Positions 1-3,903 of a DNA stretch of 5,734 nt are shown piece by piece (the first letter of the stretch is position 1; each line of letters opens with the position of its first letter). Source of the DNA: an uncultured Anaerolineaceae bacterium (lineage in GTDB: Bacteria; Chloroflexota; Anaerolineae; Anaerolineales; Anaerolineaceae); contig CALCNO010000223.1 in NCBI GenBank assembly GCA_937897615.1, positions 1-5,734 on the forward strand, written 5' to 3'. The position numbers were made by a program, and so were the translations under genes. The notes beneath the pieces are model-generated. The model was not told where the DNA came from. It did no database searches and saw nothing but the letters and a program-made list of their open reading frames with translations.

Positions 1-163
1 GCGCCTGGCAGCCGACCTGCCCAAAACGGAAGCGCCGTATAAAGCCTGGCAGTCCTTCAGCAAGCAACTGACACTGGATAACAAGAATTTGCCTGCACGG
101 CTGGAGCTGTTGGACGCCACCCTTGACCGCCTGGAAGAATCGCTGGAACGCCTGCGCGGCTAG
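1..163 (+). CDS. 3' end of an unrecognised gene (partial)
   Basis: Only the last 53 codons are in the window, read in the frame starting at base 2 and ending with TAG at 161-163. The peptide begins RLAADLPKTEAPYKAW and ends LERLRG. Its last 25 residues are rich in Leu, Glu and Arg with a heptad-like spacing, suggesting a C-terminal amphipathic helix or short coiled coil. I cannot assign a family from this tail. The codon pattern (many CTG, GCC and CGC codons) matches the other GC-rich genes here, which supports real coding. The gene points straight into the DnaA-box region, and its stop lies two bases before the large palindrome at 166-195. That palindrome, followed by a T-rich stretch, could also end its transcript. 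Confidence 0.6.
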   Translation, partial: RLAADLPKTEAPYKAWQSFSKQLTLDNKNLPARLELLDATLDRLEESLERLRG

Positions 164-165
164 AT

Positions 166-195
166 AAGTTATCCACAGAATTCTGTGGATAACTT
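166..195. repeat. Perfect 30-bp palindrome carrying two DnaA boxes
   Basis: The two 15-base halves, 166-180 and 181-195, are exact reverse complements with no spacer, centred on GAATTC. Each half contains one perfect DnaA box (169-177 on plus, 184-192 on minus), so the boxes face each other with 6 bases between them. This suits binding of two DnaA molecules in opposite orientation. As RNA it would form a long hairpin followed by GTGTTTTTC, so it could double as a terminator for the gene ending at 163. The symmetry is seen directly; both roles are inferred. Confidence 0.85.
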
Positions 196-304
196 GTGTT
201 TTTCTGTGGAAAACCCCTCTTTTTTGTGGAAAAAGCAAGCAAAAATCGCCGATAACCCTGCGGACTATTTGCCGGGTTATCCACAGTTCTCCACAGGCTT
301 TTGA

Positions 305-319
305 CAAATGCTGCATTTG
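305..319. repeat. Short dyad CAAATGC-T-GCATTTG
   Basis: A perfect 7-bp inverted repeat with a one-base centre (312) lies between the DnaA boxes at 287-295 and 346-354. Its size and symmetry are typical of a site for a dimeric DNA-binding protein, but I cannot name one. It is too short to be a convincing terminator and has no T run after it. Confidence 0.4.
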
Positions 320-382
320 GAAAAATCGATCTGTTTTTCGGGAACTTATCCACATACGGGCGTGGAGAAAATTTTCGGCGTT

Positions 383-402
383 AACCGCCGTATCTGGCGG
401 TT
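383..402. repeat. GC-rich inverted repeat AACCGCC/GGCGGTT
   Basis: A perfect 7-bp stem (383-389 with 396-402) encloses the 6-base loop GTATCT. It sits between the last perfect DnaA box and the AT-rich tract. No T run follows, so it is not an obvious terminator. A protein-binding or structural role in the origin is possible but unproven. Confidence 0.4.
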
Positions 403-476
403 TGACCGCGATTCAGGCTAAATAACAGGGGTGGAGAAAGAGAGGCAGCTTTTTTCCACAAATCCACAGCCACTAC

Positions 477-527
477 GATTACTGCTAATTAACTATTAAC
501 AAATAAGAGAAAGAGTTAATTAACCAT
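477..527. other. AT-rich tract, probable DNA unwinding element
   Basis: About 12 of the 49 bases from 477 to 525 are G or C, much lower than the surroundings. TAATTAAC occurs twice (486-493 and 517-524) with a further TTAAC at 496-500, and 515-524 is the perfect 10-bp palindrome GTTAATTAAC. The tract lies directly after the DnaA-box cluster, the usual place for the region first melted at an origin. The assignment depends on the oriC interpretation. Confidence 0.55.
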
Positions 528-540
528 CGTCCGCAGCCGC

Positions 541-569
541 TTGAAAGTATGCCCTTTTTCTTGTATTAT
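541..569 (+). promoter_or_regulatory. sigma70-type promoter of spoVS
   Basis: TTGAAA (541-546) and TATTAT (564-569) are separated by 17 bases, one mismatch from consensus in each hexamer. Transcription would start near 576 and give a leader of about 64 bases before the ATG at 640. The promoter lies immediately downstream of the AT-rich origin tract, so spoVS transcription leads away from the origin. Confidence 0.75.
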
Positions 570-639
570 GTGACTAGACATCTTTCGATTTGCCCCATGA
601 CATAGGTGATTGTTACGACCCAGAAGGGAGAATGCCACA

Positions 640-906
640 ATGGACGTCATCAAGGTCAAAGCCAATTCTCGCACCGCAGCTGTTGCAGGGGCTATTGCGG
701 GAGTGATCCGCGAGCATAAGCATGCAGATATTCAGGCCATCGGTGCCGGGGCTGTCAACCAGGCAGTCAAAGCGCTGGTGCTGGCCAAGGGATATCTGTC
801 TGAGGAGGGGACTAAGGTCATGTGCCTGCCCGAGTTTGTGGATGTGGAAATCGACGGCAAAATCCGCACGGCCATCAAACTCGTGGTGGATGTGTTGCCA
901 GAATAA
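640..906 (+). CDS. spoVS: Stage V sporulation protein S (SpoVS)
   Basis: The gene encodes 88 residues, close to the 86 of Bacillus SpoVS, starting MDVIKVKANSRT and ending VVDVLPE. The recognisable core covers the N-terminal VIKVKANS strand, the helix AAVAGAIAGVIRE (about 13-25), the IQAIGAGAVNQAVKAL segment (31-46) and the C-terminal strands around IRTAIKLVVDV. SpoVS proteins are small Alba-like, probably nucleic-acid-binding proteins. In Bacillus spoVS affects septation and spore-coat stages, and homologues occur in many non-sporulating bacteria as likely regulators. I chose ATG 640 because AGAAGGGAG (622-630) lies 9 bases upstream; an in-frame TTG at 610 would add ten residues absent from the family and lacks such a site. 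It has its own promoter and converges on the kinase gene with 52 bases between stops; I see no clear terminator in that gap. Confidence 0.92.
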   Translation: MDVIKVKANSRTAAVAGAIAGVIREHKHADIQAIGAGAVNQAVKALVLAKGYLSEEGTKVMCLPEFVDVEIDGKIRTAIKLVVDVLPE

Positions 907-958
907 GTGTTGTTCGCAGTAAGTGCTTTGGAAAGCCCAAACAGAAACTGAATCGGGT

Positions 959-1615
959 TTAAATTCGCTGGGCCTCTTCGCGGGTAAAGATGACTTCTTC
1001 TTTGCCCGTAAGTTTTTCCTGCACCTTGCTGGCGATCAATTCCAAATGAATAGGATGCGCCACGTAGTCCAGGTCATCGGCCGGCACGGTGAGCACCGGA
1101 CACAGGGTAAAATGGCCGATCCAGTTTTCATATAATCCATTTAATTGAGTCAAATACTCTGGTGCGATCTTGCGCTCGTAATCGCGGTTGCGCAGGGCAA
1201 TGCGCTTGAGCAGCGTATCCACCGAGGCGCGCAGATAGATCACCAGATCCGGCGGGGGCAGATACTCTGCCAGAGTGCGGTACAGGCTGCGATAGGTGCT
1301 GTAATCGCGTTCGTTGAGCGTTCCCTGTACGAACAGGTTATAGGCGAATACCTCGGCATCCTCGTAAATGCTGCGATCCTGGATGACGGAACCGGGAGCG
1401 CGCACCAGCTCCTGATGAATACGCAGGCGGTGGGTGAGAAAAAATATCTGCGAGTGGAAACTCCAGGTGTGCATGTCTTTGTAAAAGTCGGAAATATAGG
1501 GGTTCTCGGTCACCGGTTCATAAAAAGGCTGGCAATCCAGCCGGTTGCAGATCATTTCCACCAGGGTGGATTTGCCTACGCCGATGTTGCCCGCCACTGC
1601 AATGAATTTTTTCAT
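959..1615 (-). CDS. Deoxynucleoside kinase (deoxyadenosine/deoxyguanosine kinase family)
   Basis: The 218-residue product belongs to the dNK family of P-loop kinases, which phosphorylate deoxynucleosides to 5'-monophosphates with ATP or another NTP in the cytosolic salvage pathway. Visible motifs are the Walker A loop GNIGVGKST (residues 9-17), the EPV motif with the probable catalytic base Glu33, a substrate-contacting Gln in FHSQ (Gln56), the DRS motif Asp80-Arg81-Ser82 followed by IYEDAEVF, and the Arg-rich LID segment RIALRNRDYER (138-148). The length is normal for bacterial dAK/dGK proteins. The base preferred cannot be told from these motifs alone. The start ATG at 1613-1615 has AGAGGA just upstream. 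The gene lies downstream of the ferredoxin gene on the same strand, but a strong terminator separates them, so it probably uses its own promoter. No clear terminator follows its stop. Confidence 0.92.
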   Translation of the reverse strand: MKKFIAVAGNIGVGKSTLVEMICNRLDCQPFYEPVTENPYISDFYKDMHTWSFHSQIFFLTHRLRIHQELVRAPGSVIQDRSIYEDAEVFAYNLFVQGTLNERDYSTYRSLYRTLAEYLPPPDLVIYLRASVDTLLKRIALRNRDYERKIAPEYLTQLNGLYENWIGHFTLCPVLTVPADDLDYVAHPIHLELIASKVQEKLTGKEEVIFTREEAQRI

Positions 1616-1652
1616 ACTGTCCTCTGCCTGCCGGAGATGTGCCGCTGAAAAA

Positions 1653-1658
1653 ATTATA
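1653..1658 (-). promoter_or_regulatory. -10 element for the deoxynucleoside kinase gene
   Basis: On the minus strand this reads TATAAT, a perfect -10 hexamer, 37 bases before the kinase ATG. No good -35 hexamer is visible at 16-18 bases, because that stretch is the T-rich tail of the ferredoxin terminator. Transcription would start near 1646. The promoter may be weak or depend on a factor, or the gene may rely partly on readthrough. Confidence 0.5.
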
Positions 1659-1664
1659 CAACCG

Positions 1665-1700
1665 CGAAAAACAAAAACCCGGTTTCTTTAAGAAACCGGG
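1665..1700 (-). terminator. Intrinsic terminator of the ferredoxin gene
   Basis: Two perfect 11-bp arms, CCCGGTTTCTT (1678-1688) and AAGAAACCGGG (1690-1700), are separated by one base; the real RNA loop would open to a few bases. On the minus strand the hairpin is followed by TTTTTGTTTTT (down to about 1667). It lies 24 bases past the ferredoxin stop and before the kinase gene. Confidence 0.9.
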
Positions 1701-1723
1701 CTCTGTTTGCGGTGGGTAGGCGC

Positions 1724-1894
1724 TTATGCGGGGACGCAGGAACCGGTGGGGCAAACCTCGGCACAGGAACCGCAATCCTTGCATTTAGCAGGATCGATGA
1801 CATAGAGGCCGTCGCCTTCGGAAATGGCACCCTCAGGGCATTCGGCTTCACAGGCGCCGCAGGAAATGCAGTCGGTGGTGATCTTGTAAGCCAT
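1724..1894 (-). CDS. 2[4Fe-4S] ferredoxin
   Basis: This 56-residue protein starts MAYKITTDCISCGAC and ends TGSCVPA. It is a typical clostridial-type ferredoxin with two cluster motifs: C9-x2-C12-x2-C15-x3-C19-Pro and C38-x2-C41-x2-C44-x3-C48-Pro. Each [4Fe-4S] cluster is expected to use three cysteines of one motif and the last of the other. An extra Cys53 lies near the C terminus. Such proteins are small cytosolic one-electron carriers, common in anaerobes, serving for example pyruvate:ferredoxin oxidoreductase or hydrogenases; the partner here is unknown. The start is supported by AGAAAGGA on the minus strand, about 8 bases upstream of the ATG. The gene is monocistronic, with a strong promoter upstream and the terminator at 1665-1700 downstream. 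Confidence 0.95.
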   Translation of the reverse strand: MAYKITTDCISCGACEAECPEGAISEGDGLYVIDPAKCKDCGSCAEVCPTGSCVPA

Positions 1895-1929
1895 GATTCT
1901 ATTCCTTTCTGGTTTGGGTTACGCGTGCA

Positions 1930-1958
1930 AGGATAGCACAATGGTGCGGGGGTGTCAA
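1930..1958 (-). promoter_or_regulatory. sigma70-type promoter of the ferredoxin gene
   Basis: On the minus strand a perfect TTGACA (1953-1958) lies 17 bases before TATCCT (1930-1935). Transcription would start near 1923 and give a leader of about 29 bases containing the AGAAAGGA ribosome-binding site. It is divergent from the tRNA promoter, the two -35 elements being only 20 bases apart. Confidence 0.82.
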
Positions 1959-1978
1959 TATTTTTACGCTGGCCGTGC

Positions 1979-2006
1979 TTGACAGGAAAGGGGCTTGAAT
2001 TATAAT
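1979..2006 (+). promoter_or_regulatory. Consensus sigma70-type promoter of tRNA-Asn
   Basis: Perfect TTGACA (1979-1984) and perfect TATAAT (2001-2006) are separated by 16 bases. Transcription would start near 2012-2014, a few bases before the mature tRNA end at 2018. Such near-ideal promoters are usual for stable RNA genes. Confidence 0.9.
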
Positions 2007-2017
2007 AATGGGCGCGA

Positions 2018-2090
2018 TCCTCGTTAGCTCAATCGGCAGAGCGGGCGGCTGTTAACCGCTAGGTTCGAAGTTCGAGTCTTCGACGAGGAG
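2018..2090 (+). tRNA. tRNA-Asn (anticodon GTT)
   Basis: The 73 bases fold into a full cloverleaf. The acceptor stem TCCTCGT (2018-2024) pairs perfectly with ACGAGGA (2083-2089); the discriminator is G2090. The D stem is GCTC/GAGC (2027-2030 with 2039-2042). The anticodon stem GGCGG/CCGCT (2044-2048 with 2056-2060, one G-U pair) holds the loop CTGTTAA with anticodon GTT at 2051-2053. The T arm is CGAAG-TTCGAGT-CTTCG (2066-2082). The next bases are CCT, so the terminal CCA is not fully encoded and must be added by CCA-adding enzyme. It appears as a single tRNA unit with its own promoter and terminator. Confidence 0.96.
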
Positions 2091-2092
2091 CC

Positions 2093-2129
2093 TGAAACAA
2101 AGACACCCCGCAGGGGTGTTTTTGTTTCA
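2093..2129 (+). terminator. Intrinsic terminator of tRNA-Asn (possibly bidirectional)
   Basis: A 17-bp stem (2093-2109 with 2113-2129, one G-U pair) with loop GCA has a CACCCC/GGGGTG core. A-rich bases precede the core and TTTTTGTTT follows it, so it could act on both strands. It starts two bases after the CC that follows the discriminator base. Confidence 0.9.
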
Positions 2130-2157
2130 GAGTCTTTGCTCCCGGCACCCAGACGGG

Positions 2158-2167
2158 TCGACGAGGA
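2158..2167 (+). repeat. 10-bp copy of the tRNA-Asn 3' end
   Basis: TCGACGAGGA here is identical to 2080-2089, the end of the T stem plus the 3' acceptor strand of the tRNA, 78 bases upstream. Like the original, it is followed within a few bases by a terminator-like hairpin. It may be a remnant of a duplicated tRNA end or an attachment-site half left by an integrated element. Ten bases alone are suggestive rather than proof. Confidence 0.45.
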
Positions 2168-2171
2168 ACTG

Positions 2172-2207
2172 TAAAAATACAACACTCTAAAGGGTGTTGT
2201 ATTTTTA
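2172..2207. terminator. Second terminator-like hairpin after tRNA-Asn
   Basis: A perfect 14-bp stem (2172-2185 with 2194-2207), extended by a G-U and a C-G pair to a TAAA loop, has the core ACAACAC/GTGTTGT. It is flanked by A5 on the left and T5 on the right, so it could stop transcription in either direction. No gene lies between it and the first terminator, so its presence is not explained by a transcript seen here. Confidence 0.7.
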
Positions 2208-2245
2208 TTTGCACAAAATCCTTGCGGTGAGCGGGAATAAAGGCC

Positions 2246-2279
2246 AAAAAACAACCAAATTCGTTCAGGGTGTTTTTTT
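2246..2279 (+). terminator. Third, weaker terminator-like hairpin
   Basis: AAAAAACA (2246-2253) pairs with TGTTTTTT (2271-2278). After one mismatch, CC (2255-2256) pairs with GG (2268-2269) around an 11-base loop; the right arm is itself the T run. The stem is AT-rich and weaker than the first two. It is the last hairpin before the methyltransferase gene, at nearly the same spacing (about 73 bases centre to centre) as the first two (about 78). Confidence 0.4.
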
Positions 2280-2332
2280 ATAGTATATTACTTGCAGAGT
2301 AACCGAAAAAACTACTTATAAGGAGTGTCAAA

Positions 2333-2977
2333 ATGAGATCGGGGAAACAAAAAATTGTCGATTTTTTCACCTTTCCATTACGTGCCATTACATTGTTTTA
2401 TACGGATAAATGGGGCTTATCATGCCAAGCAACAGAGCGTTATGATTATGCCTCGCAGGAAGTTCGAGGTTACTGTTTAGATGTTGGTTGCGGCCCTAAC
2501 AATCGGTTTATAAAAGAGTTTTTAAACAACAATGGAATTGGAATAGATGTATATAAATATGATGGGCTAGAAGACGAGAACATTATTAAGGATATGTCCC
2601 ATTTGCCCTACAAAAATAACATTTTTGATTCTGTAACTTTTTTGGCAAACATAAATCATGTTCCAAAAGATCGTCGGGATAGTGAATTATCAGAAGCTTA
2701 TAGAGTGCTTAAATCATCAGGAAACATTGTTATTACAATGGGAAATCCTTTAGCTGAAACGGTTGTTCATAAAGTTATCGCGTTGCATGACCGTATCTTT
2801 AAATCAAAACAGGATGTTGATTCAGAACGGGGAATGGAAGAAGGGGAAGAGTACTACTTAACCGATACGGAAATTAAGAACAGATTGACCAAAGCCGGGT
2901 TTTCAAACATCAAGAAAAGGTTCTTTGTAACACAATGGGGATTAAATCATCTTTTTACAGCATTCAAGTTGAAGTAA
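2333..2977 (+). CDS. Class I SAM-dependent methyltransferase (AT-rich, probably acquired)
   Basis: The 214-residue protein shows the class I methyltransferase core: motif I LDVGCGPN (49-56) for SAM binding, an acidic residue after strand 2 (Asp72 in GIGIDV), DMSHLPY (87-93) contacting adenine, the motif IV-like strand NIFDSVTFLANINHV (96-110), and EAYRVLKSSGNIVIT (121-135), as in Methyltransf_11-type enzymes. The N-terminal 40 residues are hydrophobic and aromatic but not a clear membrane segment. The substrate cannot be told; related proteins often sit in surface-polysaccharide or natural-product clusters. The start ATG has AAGGAG (2320-2325) 7 bases upstream. The gene is strikingly AT-rich (2521-2580 has only about 18 G/C of 60) against GC-rich neighbours, and lies beside a tRNA, suggesting horizontal transfer. 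It stands alone and ends at the terminator at 3098-3139. Confidence 0.88.
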   Translation: MRSGKQKIVDFFTFPLRAITLFYTDKWGLSCQATERYDYASQEVRGYCLDVGCGPNNRFIKEFLNNNGIGIDVYKYDGLEDENIIKDMSHLPYKNNIFDSVTFLANINHVPKDRRDSELSEAYRVLKSSGNIVITMGNPLAETVVHKVIALHDRIFKSKQDVDSERGMEEGEEYYLTDTEIKNRLTKAGFSNIKKRFFVTQWGLNHLFTAFKLK

Positions 2978-2987
2978 TGTAGAGATT

Positions 2988-3012
2988 AGTCGATTGCCTT
3001 TATCATAATCGA
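2988..3012. repeat. Inverted repeat GTCGATT/AATCGAC after the methyltransferase
   Basis: A 7-bp perfect inverted repeat with an 11-base loop lies shortly after the methyltransferase stop. No T run follows, so it is not the main terminator; it may stabilise the mRNA 3' end or be chance. The rest of the 320-base gap up to 3297 holds the terminator at 3098-3139 and a possible promoter at 3189-3216. I see no gene in it. Confidence 0.3.
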
Positions 3013-3097
3013 CCATATCTGAATAAAACTAACCAGTAGTTTAATTATTGGAGATCATTGTATTCTGACGCAAAACCGTGTAGTCTTTCCAGTATTA

Positions 3098-3139
3098 GAC
3101 AAGACCCATACGCTAAGGATGGGTTCTTGTCCGTTTTTT
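3098..3139 (+). terminator. Intrinsic terminator after the methyltransferase gene
   Basis: GACAAGACCCAT (3098-3109) pairs with ATGGGTTCTTGTC (3119-3131) with a single bulged T and a 9-base loop. The hairpin is followed by CCG-like bases and six T at 3134-3139. It closes the AT-rich segment 120 bases after the methyltransferase stop. Confidence 0.8.
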
Positions 3140-3188
3140 GTAAGGGAAAGATAGCCACATATCTTAAAATGCTAAACATCGCAACCTT

Positions 3189-3216
3189 TTGGGCAAAATA
3201 GCACCCCTTATATACA
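3189..3216 (+). promoter_or_regulatory. Possible promoter of the secreted-protein gene
   Basis: TTGGGC (3189-3194) and TATACA (3211-3216) are 16 bases apart, giving a leader of about 75 bases before the ATG at 3298. The -35 match is only fair. The leader contains the small dyad GTCAG/CTGAC near 3265-3282, which could be a control element. Confidence 0.35.
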
Positions 3217-3297
3217 AAAAATTTACCAATCGGTCTCCAGCTTCGGCTAAACTCCTGCCATAAGTCAGAGAGAGTACCTGACTCAAAAGGAGAAAAA

Positions 3298-3804
3298 ATG
3301 AAAAAGAGTTCACTTGTCTTACTGGTACTTGTAGCTGTAGTGGTAGTTTCCCTGGGCACCGTAACAGCAGCATCCGCTCAGGGGCTTAGGCAGGGCGACG
3401 GCGCCGCTGCCGGTTCCGGGTATACTGGTCACGGTGTAGGTGGCTATGGCAATCGCGGCACTGAGATCGAAGATCCTGAAGTGCATGCATTGGAAGTAGC
3501 GGCCTGGTCCGAGGCTCTCGGCATCTCCGTTGAGGATATCGATGCCCGCCTGGATGCCGGCGAGACCATGTCTCAGATCGCACTGTCCACCGGCATCAGC
3601 TTCGATGAATACTGGACGCTGAAGACCCAGATCAAGAGCGACGTTGCCGACCAGGCACTGGCTGCGGGCTACATCACTGCCGATGAGGCAACTCTGATGG
3701 CTCAGACTGCCACTCGCGGCGGCGGAAACGCACGCGGCGGGATGATGCGCGGAACTGGCACGGGGTACGATGGTACCTGTGCTGGCCTGGGACTTGATAA
3801 CTAA
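3298..3804 (+). CDS. Small secreted protein with Gly-rich flanks and a helical core
   Basis: The 168-residue product has a classic signal peptide: MKKS, a hydrophobic run LVLLVLVAVVVVSL, then ASA before Gln28, so cleavage after Ala27 is likely and the protein should be exported. The mature part begins Gly-rich (about 29-54). A charged helical domain follows (about 60-135), with EALGISVEDIDARLDAGETM (72-91), IALSTGISFDEY and ITADEA, resembling the repeated ALG-hsVEELxxxLxxGxTLxxIA pattern of small exported bacterial proteins such as DUF2680-like ones. The tail is again Gly- and Met-rich (RGGGNARGGMMRG) with one Cys161. No catalytic motif is seen and the function is unknown. AAAAGGAGA sits just before the ATG at good spacing. 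The gene is monocistronic and ends at a perfect terminator. Confidence 0.82.
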   Translation: MKKSSLVLLVLVAVVVVSLGTVTAASAQGLRQGDGAAAGSGYTGHGVGGYGNRGTEIEDPEVHALEVAAWSEALGISVEDIDARLDAGETMSQIALSTGISFDEYWTLKTQIKSDVADQALAAGYITADEATLMAQTATRGGGNARGGMMRGTGTGYDGTCAGLGLDN

Positions 3805-3821
3805 GTAGGTACTCCCAGCAC

Positions 3822-3850
3822 AAAAGAGGCGGATAACATCCGCCTCTTTT
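3822..3850 (+). terminator. Intrinsic terminator of the secreted-protein gene
   Basis: AAAAGAGGCGGAT (3822-3834) and ATCCGCCTCTTTT (3838-3850) form a perfect 13-bp stem with loop AAC, 17 bases past the stop codon. The T run is part of the right arm. The symmetric A/T ends could also stop transcripts on the minus strand. Confidence 0.92.
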
Positions 3851-3866
3851 ACTTGATACCGTAACT

Positions 3867-3894
3867 TTGCGGGCAACCTAATGCCCCGTATAAT
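3867..3894 (+). promoter_or_regulatory. Promoter of the GNAT gene, probably giving a leaderless mRNA
   Basis: TTGCGG (3867-3872) is followed after 16 bases by a perfect TATAAT (3889-3894). Only nine bases lie between the -10 element and the ATG at 3904, so the transcript should start at about 3900-3904, at or next to the start codon. No ribosome-binding site is present in TTCAGCCACC. Confidence 0.7.
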
Positions 3895-3903
3895 TCAGCC
3901 ACC

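Larger units (their letters stand above)
164..527. other. Putative chromosomal replication origin (oriC)
   Basis: This gene-free stretch holds four perfect copies of the DnaA box TTATCCACA: 169-177 (+), 184-192 (-), 277-285 (+) and 346-354 (+). One-mismatch copies lie at 205-213 (-), 225-233 (-), 287-295 (+) and 452-460 (+), and a weaker one (AAATCCACA) at 460-468. The boxes are followed at 477-525 by a tract that is about three quarters A/T, a plausible DNA unwinding element. Clustered DnaA boxes beside an AT-rich tract are the established signature of bacterial oriC. Not seen: dnaA, dnaN or rpmH, which often flank oriC, so a DnaA-titrating locus such as datA or a regulatory cluster remains possible. 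The density of perfect boxes makes oriC the better reading. Confidence 0.8.

Noticed and set aside
57..353. 98-codon open frame on the minus strand across the DnaA-box region
   Set aside because: It reads through the DnaA boxes and the palindrome, overlaps the end of the upstream gene, and has no family-like composition.
164..527. CRISPR array or iteron plasmid origin
   Set aside because: The repeated units are 9-bp DnaA boxes at irregular spacing and both orientations, not long direct repeats with uniform spacers, and no rep gene is seen.
610..639. Upstream TTG start adding ten residues to SpoVS
   Set aside because: The ATG at 640 has the better ribosome-binding site and gives the family's usual length and N terminus.
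923..1648. Plus-strand open frames of 70 and 167 codons opposite the kinase gene
   Set aside because: They are antisense shadows of a well-supported kinase with all its catalytic motifs; no ribosome-binding site or recognisable domain.
1654..1941. Longer open frames overlapping the ferredoxin in other frames
   Set aside because: The ferredoxin frame has eight correctly spaced cysteines, a ribosome-binding site, a promoter and a terminator; the others have Pro/Arg-rich, non-family sequence.
2024..2254. Minus-strand open frames across the tRNA and its terminators
   Set aside because: They run antisense through a complete tRNA gene and hairpins, a common source of false gene calls.
2208..3139. 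Complete mobile element or defence island
   Set aside because: Only one methyltransferase gene is present; no integrase, transposase, nuclease or convincing second attachment site beyond 2977, and the enzyme lacks recognisable DNA-methylase motifs.
3319..3876. 185-codon minus-strand open frame
   Set aside because: It lies opposite the signal-peptide protein and its terminator; the plus-strand frame has the signal peptide, ribosome-binding site and terminator.
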